From Sipunculus nudus (taxonomy: Eukaryota; Annelida; Sipuncula; Golfingiida; Sipunculidae), in the NCBI GenBank assembly GCA_026874595.1, contig CM049314.1, forward strand, positions 74,228,300 to 74,292,299: a stretch of DNA of 64,000 nucleotides, in the 5' to 3' direction. The translations under genes and the position numbers were made by a program. Below the pieces are notes generated by a model. It was not told the origin of the DNA. It searched no databases and saw only the letters and a list, made by a program, of their open reading frames with translations. Of this stretch, positions 22,795 to 33,436 are shown piece after piece (position 1 is the stretch's first letter; every line of letters starts with the position of its first letter).

Positions 22795-22990
22795 AATTGT
22801 GTACTACTGTCTAAGGGCCCTATTCTATGCGCGAGGAAACCGCACGCCGGAAAAAATGCACCAGTGCAAATCATGCGTCTCTTTCCATGGACGCGGAAAC
22901 GCGCACCTGACGGGCGAGTCTTCATGTGGAGGTCAAGGACGGGAATGCAGTCTGCTTGTGTAGCCGCCCTAGCATTAATCACGATAACAA
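22795..22990. repeat. Dispersed repeat X, copy C
   Basis: Similar to 12225-12430. Shared blocks: CGCCGGAAAAA, GGCGAGTCTTC (with one change), GTGGAGGTCAAGGACG, ATGCAGTCTGCTTGTGTAG and CCCTAGCAT. Only the first half of the repeat is present. Confidence 0.65.
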
Positions 22991-23028
22991 ATCATACTAA
23001 AATGCTGCTCTGCTTGCCGACTTTCATG

Positions 23029-23029
<1 letters not shown>

Positions 23030-23103
<74 letters not shown>

Positions 23104-23150
23104 ATAAATATATGCCTTAATATATATATATAGGCCTATATGTATATATA

Positions 23151-23208
<58 letters not shown>
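23030..23208. repeat. (TA)n, (TG)n, (TA)n compound microsatellite
   Basis: Pure TA at 23030-23085, TG at 23085-23103, a short mixed segment, then TA at 23154-23208. The second tract directly abuts the 5' end of the second gypsy element, whose 3' end also meets a TA tract (30181-30267), so the element probably inserted into one TA microsatellite. Confidence 0.9.
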
Positions 23209-23209
<1 letters not shown>

Positions 23210-23262
23210 CGAGTATTTATTTCTTATATCGCCGGGAAAAGTGTTTTTCGCCAGCACATTGT
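23205..23262 (+). repeat. Truncated 5' LTR of the second gypsy element
   Basis: Only about 58 bp match the start of the 3' LTR: CGAGTATTTATTTCTTATAT, then CGCC and GTGTTTTTCGCCAG. Beyond that the two sequences diverge fully, and the sequence up to the gag ATG at 23598 has no counterpart in the 719-bp 3' LTR. Most of the 5' LTR seems to be deleted or replaced. I found no convincing tRNA primer-binding site. Confidence 0.6.
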
Positions 23263-23597
23263 ACTTTGTGCATGAACAGAGCGAAAACAGCATGCTAGGG
23301 TATAGCTTATGTTTTTATGTTTTTAAAAAGGGAATTGATATTTTTCTCTTCTCTCTTTCGTAAATGAGGTCATTACTTTGAAATTTTTTTGGGTCCAGTG
23401 GGGTTTGCGGACTTATGTTTGCCTTTCATTAGTCTTTTGCATTGCCTTGCCGTTAGTACTTTGCATTGTCTTGTGCTCAGATCATTTCTGGCTTTAGTAA
23501 GACGGACTAGACATATAGTTGACAATACTAACGTAAGCATTAACTAGCAATATAGCATAAGAATAAGATATATTTTGATATCAATCTTGCCTCAACA

Positions 23598-24479
23598 ATG
23601 GCCGATATCGCGTGTGTTATCTATGTTCAAGGTGTCCCAGTTGATGCTACACATGAACATGTGATGCATCATTTCTCGTCCGTGGGCGAAGTGAAACAGC
23701 TCTTACTTGTAAGAGAGGCTCACTCTGGCCATAATACTGGTAGGGGGTATGTTGAATTTGAGAAAGCGAGTTGTGCCACCATAGCTGTTGAGAAATTGAC
23801 AGGTAGCCATATAGCAGGTGACAGTGGATGTAAACTTTCATTGGAATTAGCGCAATCGGCTGATGTGCCTGAAATTGACCAGCTTTCTGCTTTGGTTTAC
23901 ATAGAAAATCTCCAAAAATCGTCCACTTCCGTTCATACGGAAGATAATCAGCTGATTCAACAGTTAGTCAACAAACTGTCCTTTTTATCTAATGATCAAG
24001 TGAATCACATGATAAAAGAGTTAAAGCACAAACGAGGAGATGCTATTAGGGTTCCTAAAGAAACTACCAGTTACGCCATGGTAACACCAAGGTTACCTTC
24101 TTTCTCAGGGGGCCCTGATAAAACGGGAAATTATGAACAATGGCGTTCATGCCTCAGGATTTTGATCAACGGGCATACATCCCCAGATTCCCAAATAATG
24201 GCCGCTATCCATCAGTCCGTCAGGGGAACAGCAGGGAGTGGTTTGTTGTCTATGCCTGAATATTCCAACCCTTCAGATGTCCTTGATAAATTTGACCGAT
24301 ATTTTGGCAATGTCTTACCTTTAGACTTACTGAAACAGCAGTTTCATGCTAGTCGTCAGGAAAGCAAAGAGGACATAGTTTCCTGGAGTTGCAGACTCCA
24401 TAACATGCTTGATCTTATTAACAAGAAACAACCCATGTCCAGGTTAGAATATAACCAACAGTTAAGGTCCAAATTTTGA
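23598..24479 (+). pseudogene. Gag with N-terminal RRM-like domain
   Basis: The ATG at 23598 follows a purine-rich context (AACAATGG). Residues 4-85 look like an RNA recognition motif: RNP2-like VIYVQGV at 7-13, RNP1-like GRGYVEFE at 48-55, with a helix between (THEHVMHHFSSVG). Residues about 165-290 are a retroviral-type capsid: LPSFSGGPDKTGNYEQWR, VRGTAGSGLL, VLDKFDRYFG. This arrangement recalls vertebrate PNMA proteins, which are domesticated gypsy Gags. The frame ends at a TGA (24477-24479) in the middle of the capsid; capsid sequence goes on in another frame after the seven-A run 24494-24500. Gag would form the particle and package RNA. Confidence 0.75.
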
Positions 24480-27217
24480 AATGGTCTGTATTCAAAAAAA
24501 TCCAAGCGGGCACTAGGCATCGCTATGATTTTGATGAGGATTTTGACGAGTTGTTTGCAGCTTGCCGTACATTAGAATTGCAGATGCAGAAACCACAAAA
24601 AGGGGTAGCATCATCGATGCAGCTATACGGGGAGTCCGAACATTCTGAGCGTCCCGTTTTGGAGAAACTTGTACAGAGACTGGATGCTCTCGATACAAGG
24701 CTATCCAAAATGGAACAGTCCGCTTCTTCTACACAAACACGGGCTTCTCGTCCGGTCAAATCAAATGTGACCCAAACAAACGCCTCTCTAGTTACAGATC
24801 ACACAGATCAGGTATACTGTACACGCTGTAAGAGGTCAACCCATAAAAATAGACACATGTCATGCAAAGAGAGACAAATATGGCAACTGGCTAAAAAACT
24901 GAAAGCCCCCTGTGTTCGTGCGGGGGAGAACACAGGTTCATATTCTAACCCCATATCAACACCTGTTTCGGTACCAGTTGTAGGCAATACAAACATTGTA
25001 GATTTAATTGCTGATAAAGTGCCTTGTAAAGCCTTACTTGATACTGGATCACAAGTGTGTACTGTTGCAGAATGGTTTATCAAAGAATATCTCTCATTAG
25101 ATGATTTAACTACTGTAGAACAACTGATTGATTTACGTCAAGTTTCAGGAGAACAAGTCGAATATATTGGCATCGTACCAGTCGACCTCGTATTTTCTGA
25201 AATTTTACCTGACCAAATATTTTCTGTTCCGGTACTTGTCATGAAAGACACTCAGTTTAACCATGAAGTTCCCTTTTTAATTGGCACAAATGTTCTAAAT
25301 TCATGCAGACAGACCCTACAACAACAGGTCGGAACTAACTTTATACAGAAAAAACACTTTTCTACACCATGGAAAATCGCTTTCCAGTGTCTCCATACCA
25401 AGGAAAAAGAAGCCTTTGGTAACATAAATTGTGTTTATTCAACCAAATCAGTTAATGTTCCATCGCACAGTACAATCACGGTCAAGGGGATGTGTAGAGC
25501 GTCTACTCCAGGAAAAATTCTGGTTGTAACAGACCCTAATATGTTGCACTCATTGCCTGCTGGATTAGTATTACATTCATCACTACATGAGATTGATCTT
25601 TCCAGAGGTACTAAACATCGTATCCCAGTAACAATACAAAACCTGTCTGGTCATAATGTGTGTATTCCTAATAAATCTGTACTATGCAGTTTACAGAAAG
25701 CCTCCATTGTAGCACCAATCACAACACTGCCACCTAGCCAGACAGATTCCATACTCGATCTGGTTAGAGTTGGACAAAACTTAACCGAAACAGAGACTAA
25801 ACGATTACATCAACTATTAGAGAAGTGGAAACACGTTTTCTCCCAAAATGACACCGATATAGGACGCACTTACATGGTAAGGCATAATATCGTTTTAAAC
25901 AATTCAGAACCTTTTAGGGAACGATATCGCCGGATACCACCTCAACTCTATCAAGAGGTGAAAGAGCATTTACGGGATATGTTGGATGCAAAAGTCATCA
26001 AAGAAAGCAAGTCTCCATTTTCATCGCCTGTCGTCTTAATTCCTAAGGGTGACAGTTCACTTAGATTCTGTGTAGATTACAGAACTCTTAACAGTAGGAC
26101 CATCAGAGATGCACATGCTCTCCCTAGAATTGATGACACCCTTGATTCTTTAATTGGTGCCAAGTACTTTACTTCACTTGATTTAAAATCTGGGTATTGG
26201 CAGGTGGACGTGGCCGATCAGGATAAACATAAAACGGCTTTTACTGTTGGCCCTTTAGGCTTTTACGAAAGGGAAACCATGCCATTCGGTTTAGTAAATG
26301 CCCCAGCCACGTTCCAACGCTTAATGCAAAAGGTCATGGGCGACTTGCATCTTAAAGAATGTCTACTCTATCTCGATGATGTCATAGTATTCTCAAAGAT
26401 CTTTCCAGAACACCTTGAAAGACTCGATTCTGTTTTCGAACGCCTTGCCAACGCCGGCCTAAAGTTAAAACCTACTAAGTGTTGTTTTCTTCAAGATAAC
26501 ATAAAGTATCTAGGTCATATTGTGTCTAAAGAGGGCGTAGCCACCGATCCTGATAAGATTGAAGCTCTACGGCAATGGCCAACCCCAACTTGTGTACGAG
26601 ACGTCCGTAGATTTCTGGGCTTCGCCGGCTTTTATCGCCGATTCGTCCCTGATTTTGCCAGAATAGCTCGGCCCCTGCACAATCTTCTAAAAGATCCCGA
26701 AAAGAAACCAAACAAACGAAAAGGTATCTCAGTAAAGAAAGAACCATTTGAGTGGAAAGAACAACACCAACAAGCGTTTAACCAACTGATTCAACTACTT
26801 TGTTCCAGTCAGGTACTTGCTTTTGCTGATTTTTCAAAACCATTCATAGTTCATACAGATGCTAGTTTTAATGGCATAGCAGGTTTCCTATATCAAGAAC
26901 AAGACGGTAAAAAGAGGCCTATCGCCTTTGCTAGTCGTAGTCTGAATCCCGCAGAAAGCAGGTATCCCACTCACAAATTAGAATTCCTGGCCTTAAAATG
27001 GTGTGTTACAGATAAATTTAAAGAATACCTCTACGGTTCAAAATTTACAGTTTTCACAGATAATAATCCCCTAACATACATTCTTTCCAGCGCCCGACTA
27101 GATGCTACTGGTCAGCGCTGGGTAGCAGAATTGGCTAACTATGATTTCAATATCCAATACCGTTCAGGAAAACATAACATTGACGCCGATGCATTATCGA
27201 GGCTGCCCCGTGTATAA
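24480..27217 (+). pseudogene. Gypsy capsid end, zinc knuckle, protease, reverse transcriptase and RNase H
   Basis: Long frame with domains in order: capsid C-terminal helices (to about 24600), a coiled coil (LEKLVQRLDALDTRLSKME), a non-standard knuckle YCTRCKRSTHKNRHMSC (C-x2-C-x4-H-x6-C), protease active site LLDTGSQ (DTGS codons 25040-25051), reverse transcriptase with LDLKSGYWQ, MPFGLVNAPATFQ and YLDD at 26369-26380, and RNase H with HTDASFNG, KLEFLALKW, FTDNNPL and ADALSR. It ends at TAA 27215-27217; the same frame continues as integrase, so this is a nonsense mutation in one pol frame. The enzyme copies the element RNA into DNA in the particle. Confidence 0.9.
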
Positions 27218-28429
27218 CAAGATCAAGAACGCGGCGAACAGAACCTCCCAAACGATGTAGTTAAAGCTATATGCGAAGTAGGTATGGTTGCCCCTGACAT
27301 TTTACCAAGTTTGGGTCCAAATCCTAATTCCCCTGTGATAATGGCTTTAAACCACACCCCACTGTTTACACATAAATATGACATAGAAGCTGAACAGTTC
27401 AATGATCCCGTCCTTAAACCATTCATTCTCCATCTCCGAGACGATGTTGAACTCCGTCGGAAGAACTTGCAGCTCCTTGTGTATAGGAAACTAAAAGCTC
27501 TGGTTCTGAAGGATAAAATTCTCTGTCGTAAGCGGGTTTTCAAAGGTGAAGAACAATATCAACTTGTAATACCCTCTAAACTCAGACCAGTCGCGATGTC
27601 AGGAATACATGATAAAGTAGGCCACCTAGGACGTAATCGCAATATCCAGCTGGCACAGGACAGGTTCTTTTGGCCCACTATGACTCGTGATATACAGTCA
27701 TATATAAAGACCTGTCCCCGATGTGTCAGACGGAAAGCTCAGCCTGCAGTAGCCTCCTTAGTAAGTATGACATCGTCCGAGCCTATGGGACTGCTATGCA
27801 TAGACTTTTTAAGTTTAGGGCCTTCTAAGGGTGGCATAGAAAATATCTTGGTGATGACAGACCACTACACCCGATATGCTCAAGCCGTCCCATGTAAAAC
27901 TACCAAAGCAAAACCAACCGCCAAGATACTATTTGACACATTCGTTAATTGTTATGGCTTCCCCTTACAAATCCATAGCGATCAAGGTCGCCAGTTTGAA
28001 TCTGCTTTAATAAAAGAACTATGCCAACTTGCAGGGATCAAGAAAAGCCATACAACACCTTACCATCCTCAAGGAAACCTTGTTGAACAGTTTAACAGAA
28101 CCTTATTAAACATGTTAGGAACCCTTGAATCCGAACAAAAGAAAGATTGGAAATCATATGTAGGTCCATTAACTCATGCGTACAATTGCACAAGGAACGA
28201 AGCCACAGGGTACTCACCTTTTTTCTTGATGTTTGGGCGACACCCCAGACTCCCAGTCGATTTGATCCTTGGAGTGGATAATCAAACTCAAGGGAAAACG
28301 TATAAAACGTTTGTTGCAGATCTCCAAAAAGAGTTAAAATTTGCATATGACACAGCTCAACGAGCTTCAATACAAACAAACAACGTCACAAGAAACTCTA
28401 TGATCGCCATTGTCGCGGAACTGTTTTAG
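27218..28429 (+). pseudogene. Gypsy integrase
   Basis: In the same frame as the preceding RT/RNase H and separated only by one TAA. The zinc domain has HDKVGHLG and CPRC; the catalytic core shows LLCIDFLSL, IHSDQGRQFES and the GNLVEQFNRTL helix with the glutamate; HPRLPVDLILG follows. The frame is lost near 28370-28390 and ends at 28429, while the coding sense continues in frame from about 28385 (KLYDRH, then the next entry). Integrase inserts the cDNA into the host genome. All three acidic catalytic residues appear present. Confidence 0.9.
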
Positions 28430-29259
28430 CCGTGGATGATAAAGTGCTCGTCCGTAATCCTGGTCTCATTGGTCGAAATAAACTGGCAGATAAATGGGGT
28501 AAAGAAGTGTATGTGATGAGGGAACAACCCAAAGCAGGGATTCCCGTATATGTGGTTTCTCCGTTGAACGATGTTCAACAACGTAGAACTGTACACCGCA
28601 ATTTACTCTTACCTGTAGACTATCTTCCTTTCACATCTCCTCCCTCGCCCGGTACGAGAAAACGTGTAACATCTGCCTTTGATACCAGTGACTCCTCCGA
28701 CAGTGACGTGACGGACGACTCATTTGATGACCAACCACCGCTTGTTATTAGATTTTCTGACAGAAACCAGCATAATCAAAGGAATTCCGATGTTCCTCAG
28801 CAGGTTACCCCTCAACATGCTTCGCCAATGAATAATGTACTTCCAGTTGATAACATTCAAGAGTGTCTATCTCCAGACGAGATATTAGGTGATAATGTAC
28901 TACCTGACATTCATGAATGTCTATCTACCGATTAAGATATATTAGATAATAATATGATACCAATACCACTGAGTCCCGATGAAGAGGAATTCCCTGGAAT
29001 TCCCATTAATATATCAGAAAATACCTCTGTTCATTCCGAAACGTCATCCGACCAGAACGTTCCAGTTATTCCACTGGATCCGGTTATATCGGATGAGGAA
29101 ACTAATGAACCGACGTCCACGTTAAATGTTTCTGATCACGGCTTAAATCAATCTGCACCACCTGTAAATAATGCACCTTTAGGCCGTCCGAGACGACAAC
29201 GGCAATTACCCGCCAAATTACGTTCGGGTGATTACATTGTAGGATTTAAGAACAGGTAA
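28385..29259 (+). pseudogene. Gypsy integrase C-terminal and acidic tail
   Basis: Begins with the usual integrase C-terminal DDKVLVRNPGLIGRNKLADKW, read from the new frame after a shift (shown here only to its key residues: DDKVLVRN and KLADKW), followed by YVVSPL and RTVHRNLLLPVDY. A long tail rich in serine, aspartate and proline repeats a CLSPDE-type motif, and ends in GRPRRQRQLPAKL, a basic end common in gypsy Pol. A TAA at 28933-28935 interrupts the tail in frame. The tail's role is unknown. Confidence 0.75.
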
Positions 29260-29452
29260 TACAATGTCCAACAAATAAATGGTCGGTCCTCAAAAGTTAC
29301 TAAGATAAGCTTCCATAGAATTATATACTATGTTGGTCAAAACCATCGTGATATTCAAACATACCATCATATAGAGCAAACTGGTATTAATCACTGAAGT
29401 TTTAAACATAATATCTGATATATTAAAATTTGCGGGACGCCAATCAGAAACC

Positions 29453-29462
29453 GGGGGGAGAG
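29453..29462 (+). promoter_or_regulatory. Polypurine tract of the second gypsy element
   Basis: GGGGGGAGAG directly before the TGTAACG start of the 3' LTR. In LTR retrotransposons this RNase-H-resistant tract primes plus-strand DNA synthesis. Position and composition are as expected. Confidence 0.8.
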
Positions 29463-30180
29463 TGTAACGAGTATTTATTTCTTATATCGCCAGGACAAGT
29501 GTTTTTCGCCAGGACATGGCCACCACAACTGGTTGTTTTCACACAAGACCTAATTGCTCGGTTCGTCAACAACCCGCTTGTGTATTGCTATGTTATTTAA
29601 ATTATTTAAGCTTCATTAACATAATAACTAACTAACACCTGACAGTGTGCAGGGTGGCGGAAACCTCGGACCAGAAGTCCGTTCAGCCGTCACTCTGCCA
29701 TAGGACTTGGTCGACACCACTCGTGTCACATTACATTAGTCTTTTCTTCATCAGGTGAGAAATTGTTTCTTACAGTTGCCTTGTTTATATCAGCCATTTA
29801 TTTCCTTTTCGAACTCGCAAAGTCATATTTTAGTGTTTCGTAAATAGTCTTTATAATGCCTTCATCCAGTTACTCGCAAAGTCATATTTTAGTACATAAT
29901 GCGTTCAGTGTTTTGTAAAGTAGTACATAATGCCTTCATTGGAAGTTTTAGATTTAAGCTGTTTTCTGTATTTCTGTGTATCGCTTATATGTTTATATGT
30001 AAAAGTGACTCTGCCATAGGACTTGGTCGACACCACTCATGTCACATTACATTAGTCTTTTCTTCATCAGGTCATTAAATGATGTATCGCCACATGTCCT
30101 TGGCTGTTCGTTTCTGGGAGGACGGCGCGTTGAAATACCACAACATCGGTCTGCGCTCCGCACCGGGGCTGGACCGTTAC

Positions 30181-30181
<1 letters not shown>
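29463..30181 (+). repeat. 3' LTR of the second gypsy element, 719 bp with internal duplications
   Basis: Bounded by TGTAACG and its inverse CGTTACA. A segment of about 62 bp at 29693-29756 recurs at 30010-30072 with one visible change (CTGCCATAGGACTTGGTCGA, then CATTAGTCTTTTCTTCATCA). A shorter repeat, CTCGCAAAGTCATATTTTAG, occurs at about 29813 and 29873. The LTR would hold promoter and polyadenylation signals; none is assigned. The outer base meets a TA tract. Confidence 0.75.

Positions 30182-30267
<86 letters not shown>
30181..30267. repeat. (TA)n microsatellite
   Basis: Almost pure TA directly after the 3' LTR; probably the other half of the insertion-site microsatellite at 23154-23208. 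Confidence 0.9.
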
Positions 30268-30269
<2 letters not shown>

Positions 30270-30672
30270 TATATTAGGGGGCGGGGTTAAATACCAATGC
30301 ATACCCGCATGTCAAAAACACACTAAATACCGTTATTAAATTATACGTTCCTGCAAGTATAACGAAATTTCAATGCAAGCATGAATTCAGTGGGCTTACA
30401 AAACAGATACATGCTCGACATGTTGCCGGGAACGCTTTAGGATGGGGAATCCCTTGTAAAAGTACGTCATGTGGTGGGGAGATTCCGCCCACAAGGAAAA
30501 GCTCAATCCAGCGCGAGTTTTTTTCAGCGCACAGAAACGCGCGCGTATTCTCTTGCATTGAAACAGGGCCTACATGGTAGAAAATTTATAATAAATTTAG
30601 CTTTCCACTGTTCCACTGTTAGAATTAAATGTAATAAGAAATAATTGTATCTAGTTAATTGAATTATTATGC

Positions 30673-30740
<68 letters not shown>

Positions 30741-31383
30741 TATATTTTTTTTAATTAATTTATTTATTTATTCATTGTCTTAACCCATTATTGAAGGTTT
30801 AGAGATGATCTTAATTATTTCAAGTTTGAAACTGTGTATTATTTCTGACTCTATTCTGACTTACTAAACCATTCCCAAAACTAAAAGTGATCAAGTTTTG
30901 AGAAGTCTGCATGATTTTCAATTAACTCTCTCCCCTTAACTTTATTCCCATTTGTATTACTCAATCCAATGCTCATCCAAGCATTCACTGATTCAGAGAA
31001 ACATGTGTGAGAGGGTAGGCTTCCAAGGGTCATTTGGGCTCTAGATAATCAGTGCGGGTTTCAGGTAAGATAATTGTAAATATTTTAGGGTTTCAGGTAG
31101 TTACCAAACAGTGCATAGGCCTAACATATTGAGGTATATACAGCGATACATTAATCACATTCTATTTGACTGTGTAAAAGATTTGTCACTTCAGTGTTTG
31201 CAATTAAACAATTCATTGAATGAACAATCAGAAAACAGTGCATTGTGAACTGATTAATACTTATAATATCTCACGGATTTTGTGTTTTTGTAATAAAATT
31301 TCAAATTGTAAAATTAAATCCAATGAAGTTATTCATCTATATTTACATCTTTGTTAATGTAATATAATTTCACTGTGTGAGTG
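30268..31383. other. Unassigned DNA with a (TA)n tract
   Basis: No gene recognised. A GC-richer patch at 30400-30570 has no clear frame. TA repeats at 30675-30733 are followed by T-rich sequence. The remainder is AT-rich. Confidence 0.4.
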
Positions 31384-31796
31384 TTAGTTTGATCCAGTGA
31401 TTATCCAGATTAATCCCAACCCTGGCTGAGTATAGTTATGGAAGAACGATAACTGGTACTTCTGCCAGTCTACTGGCAGAGAAATTACAGCTGGTTGTGA
31501 CATCTGCCGGGAAGGGAATGTACTACTATGTCGATTCGACAGCGTGTGGAGTCCGAGCGGTGACATCTTTTGAAACACCAGTTTTGCTGAAACTGCCATT
31601 TGGGAAATCTCTTTCTCCGTTGAATTTGTGGGCTCTTCATCTTTTGAGAGGTAAATATCATGAGCTACTGTCGAATCTTTTGGCAGCAGCACCGACAAAC
31701 CCGGTGACCGTGAACACGAGCATGGCCAGCTACATTCACTACTGTTCGGGCATGTTTTTCTTCGCAATTATCATTAAGTATCTGTTTTGTAAATAA
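31384..31796. other. Unrecognised sequence of higher complexity with open frames on both strands
   Basis: Richer in GC than its flanks. On the plus strand a frame from ATG 31518 gives 92 residues ending in a hydrophobic stretch (MFFFAIIIKYLF); on the minus strand 31767-31384 is open for 127 codons. GAG followed by GTAAAT at 31648-31656 could be a plus-strand splice donor, and ATTACAG at 31483-31489 an acceptor. I do not recognise either protein. It may be an exon of an unknown gene, a retrotransposon fragment or chance. Confidence 0.2.
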
Positions 31797-32867
31797 CGTT
31801 CGGCCTCTTTTTATCTCCGCCAATATAAGAAACTATGAAATGTAAACAGTAAAACTAAAACCATACACTGTTGTTTATGTGGATTGTCAATGTCATCAGT
31901 TCAGTGTCCACGTCCCATTATGTCCATACAGCGTCTGCATCATAAATGTGACCTGGAACTTTGAGAGTCATGCATGACCTTGCATTTAATGACGCAAATC
32001 GTATACAGGTTATATTGAACTTTGCCTTATCAGTTAGGCCAAAAAGAATTAAAGGTATTGTTCTCAGCACCGCCTGCATCAATTTTAATCCCCCGCATCA
32101 AAACTTTTTATTTTTATTTCCAATAAAAACTGTCCAATTTTGAGCTGCTGCCGCTGAGATATAACCATGCAATTTCCTTTGTTTTGTAGTGCTTATTTAG
32201 CAAAATAAAACTGTTATTTCATGCTTTTCCCTTATCATTTGACATTTTTATGGAAACATACAAAAAGTTTAAAATAAAAAAAGCGCCCGCCTGCATTGAT
32301 TTCTGAAAAAAAAGTGCCTGAGAACCATACCTTTTTTTATTTTGGCCTTAATAGAGTACATAATTGGCATCAACTGGATTGGCAGGTTTGCTCACTTCTT
32401 GGTGGATGACGTGTAGTAAACAGTGTTAAATATTTCTACGTATTTGTGTATATTAATCATCTCCAACAGATTTGGTGAAAGGTAAGACTATATTTAAGAT
32501 CAGTAAAAATTTAATTACCACAAATGTTTAATGAATAGGAAGTGGCTTTTCAGCAAGCAGGGTGCTGGCAGTTTAGTCCACAGTGTCTCAAAGTCAGGGT
32601 TCCATAGCAAGTCCACAGGCCAAACAGCTGGCAGGGAAAATTGACTTTGCCGGCAGTCTAGCCCACAGGCTTAACTGCCAGCAAATGAATGCATGTTCTA
32701 TTTCAGATTTTAGTATGATACTTTATACTTTCCATTATCTTTTTGAGAATGGGAGGGGGGGGGGGGGGGACACCCATTATAAAGGCCCCCTAGACCCCTA
32801 GACAAAAAACCCTCTACATAAATGATAAAGAGGGCAGAAGCCCCTCCCACGACTGACAAATTATATT
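31797..32867. other. Unassigned AT-rich DNA
   Basis: No recognised gene or element. A G-run lies near 32754-32769. Short repeated words such as GTCCACAG occur around 32575-32680. Confidence 0.4.
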
Positions 32868-33436
32868 TTTTGGCAAGCTGTGAGCATATGCCAATGCCAT
32901 ATGCTGTGGGATTGTCTGTCGGCTGTCATCTGTACGTTAACCCATGCCATCTCTAAATTTGCAGGAGCTATCATCACCAAATTTTATGAAAAAAATTAGT
33001 CATATACAAAACTCCTTCCTGCATTAACTAACATTTTATGGAGAAAAAGCATAAACAAAAATTTGAAATTCTTCTTCTCTGAAATCATTCAGCCAAATGA
33101 TTCAATCATGATTTCTAAGAAATGGTCCCAGAGATGATATGTTTCAAGTTTTTATTCAAATAGTTTGGGTTTGATGAATTTGGTGGAGTTTCAGAAATTT
33201 TAACTTCGTCATTTGGTCAATTACTGACAAATAATCTCAGAATTATAAGGAGCTAGCATCACCAAGTTTTGTGCAAATATTGGTCACATGACTCATATTT
33301 GAAATTGCAGTTTTTTGTGGCGCCACCTACAACAACCATTTTTTTACTGACAAAAATCTCACAAGTTTAACCTCTTTTAAAAATGGTTAATGATGAAACT
33401 GTCAAAACTGTTACCATTTAATTTTACACAAATAAA

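Larger units (their letters stand above)
23205..30181 (+). mobile_element. Ty3/gypsy LTR retrotransposon with RRM-like Gag, about 7 kb, decayed
   Basis: Both ends lie in TA tracts. The 5' end starts TATAACGAG and the 3' LTR starts TGTAACGAG after the polypurine tract GGGGGGAGAG (29453-29462) and ends CGTTACA at 30175-30181, so the LTR has the inverted termini TGTAACG and CGTTACA. Gag, protease, RT, RNase H and integrase follow in gypsy order. Point lesions (two in-frame stops, a TGA and two frameshifts) break the coding region, but all catalytic motifs are still visible, so it is fairly young. Confidence 0.85.

Noticed and set aside
24470-24500. Programmed -1 frameshift between gag and pol at AAATTTT
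   Set aside because: The heptamer is in the wrong phase relative to the gag codons, and capsid sequence continues past the stop, so a nonsense mutation plus an indel in the A-run explains it better.
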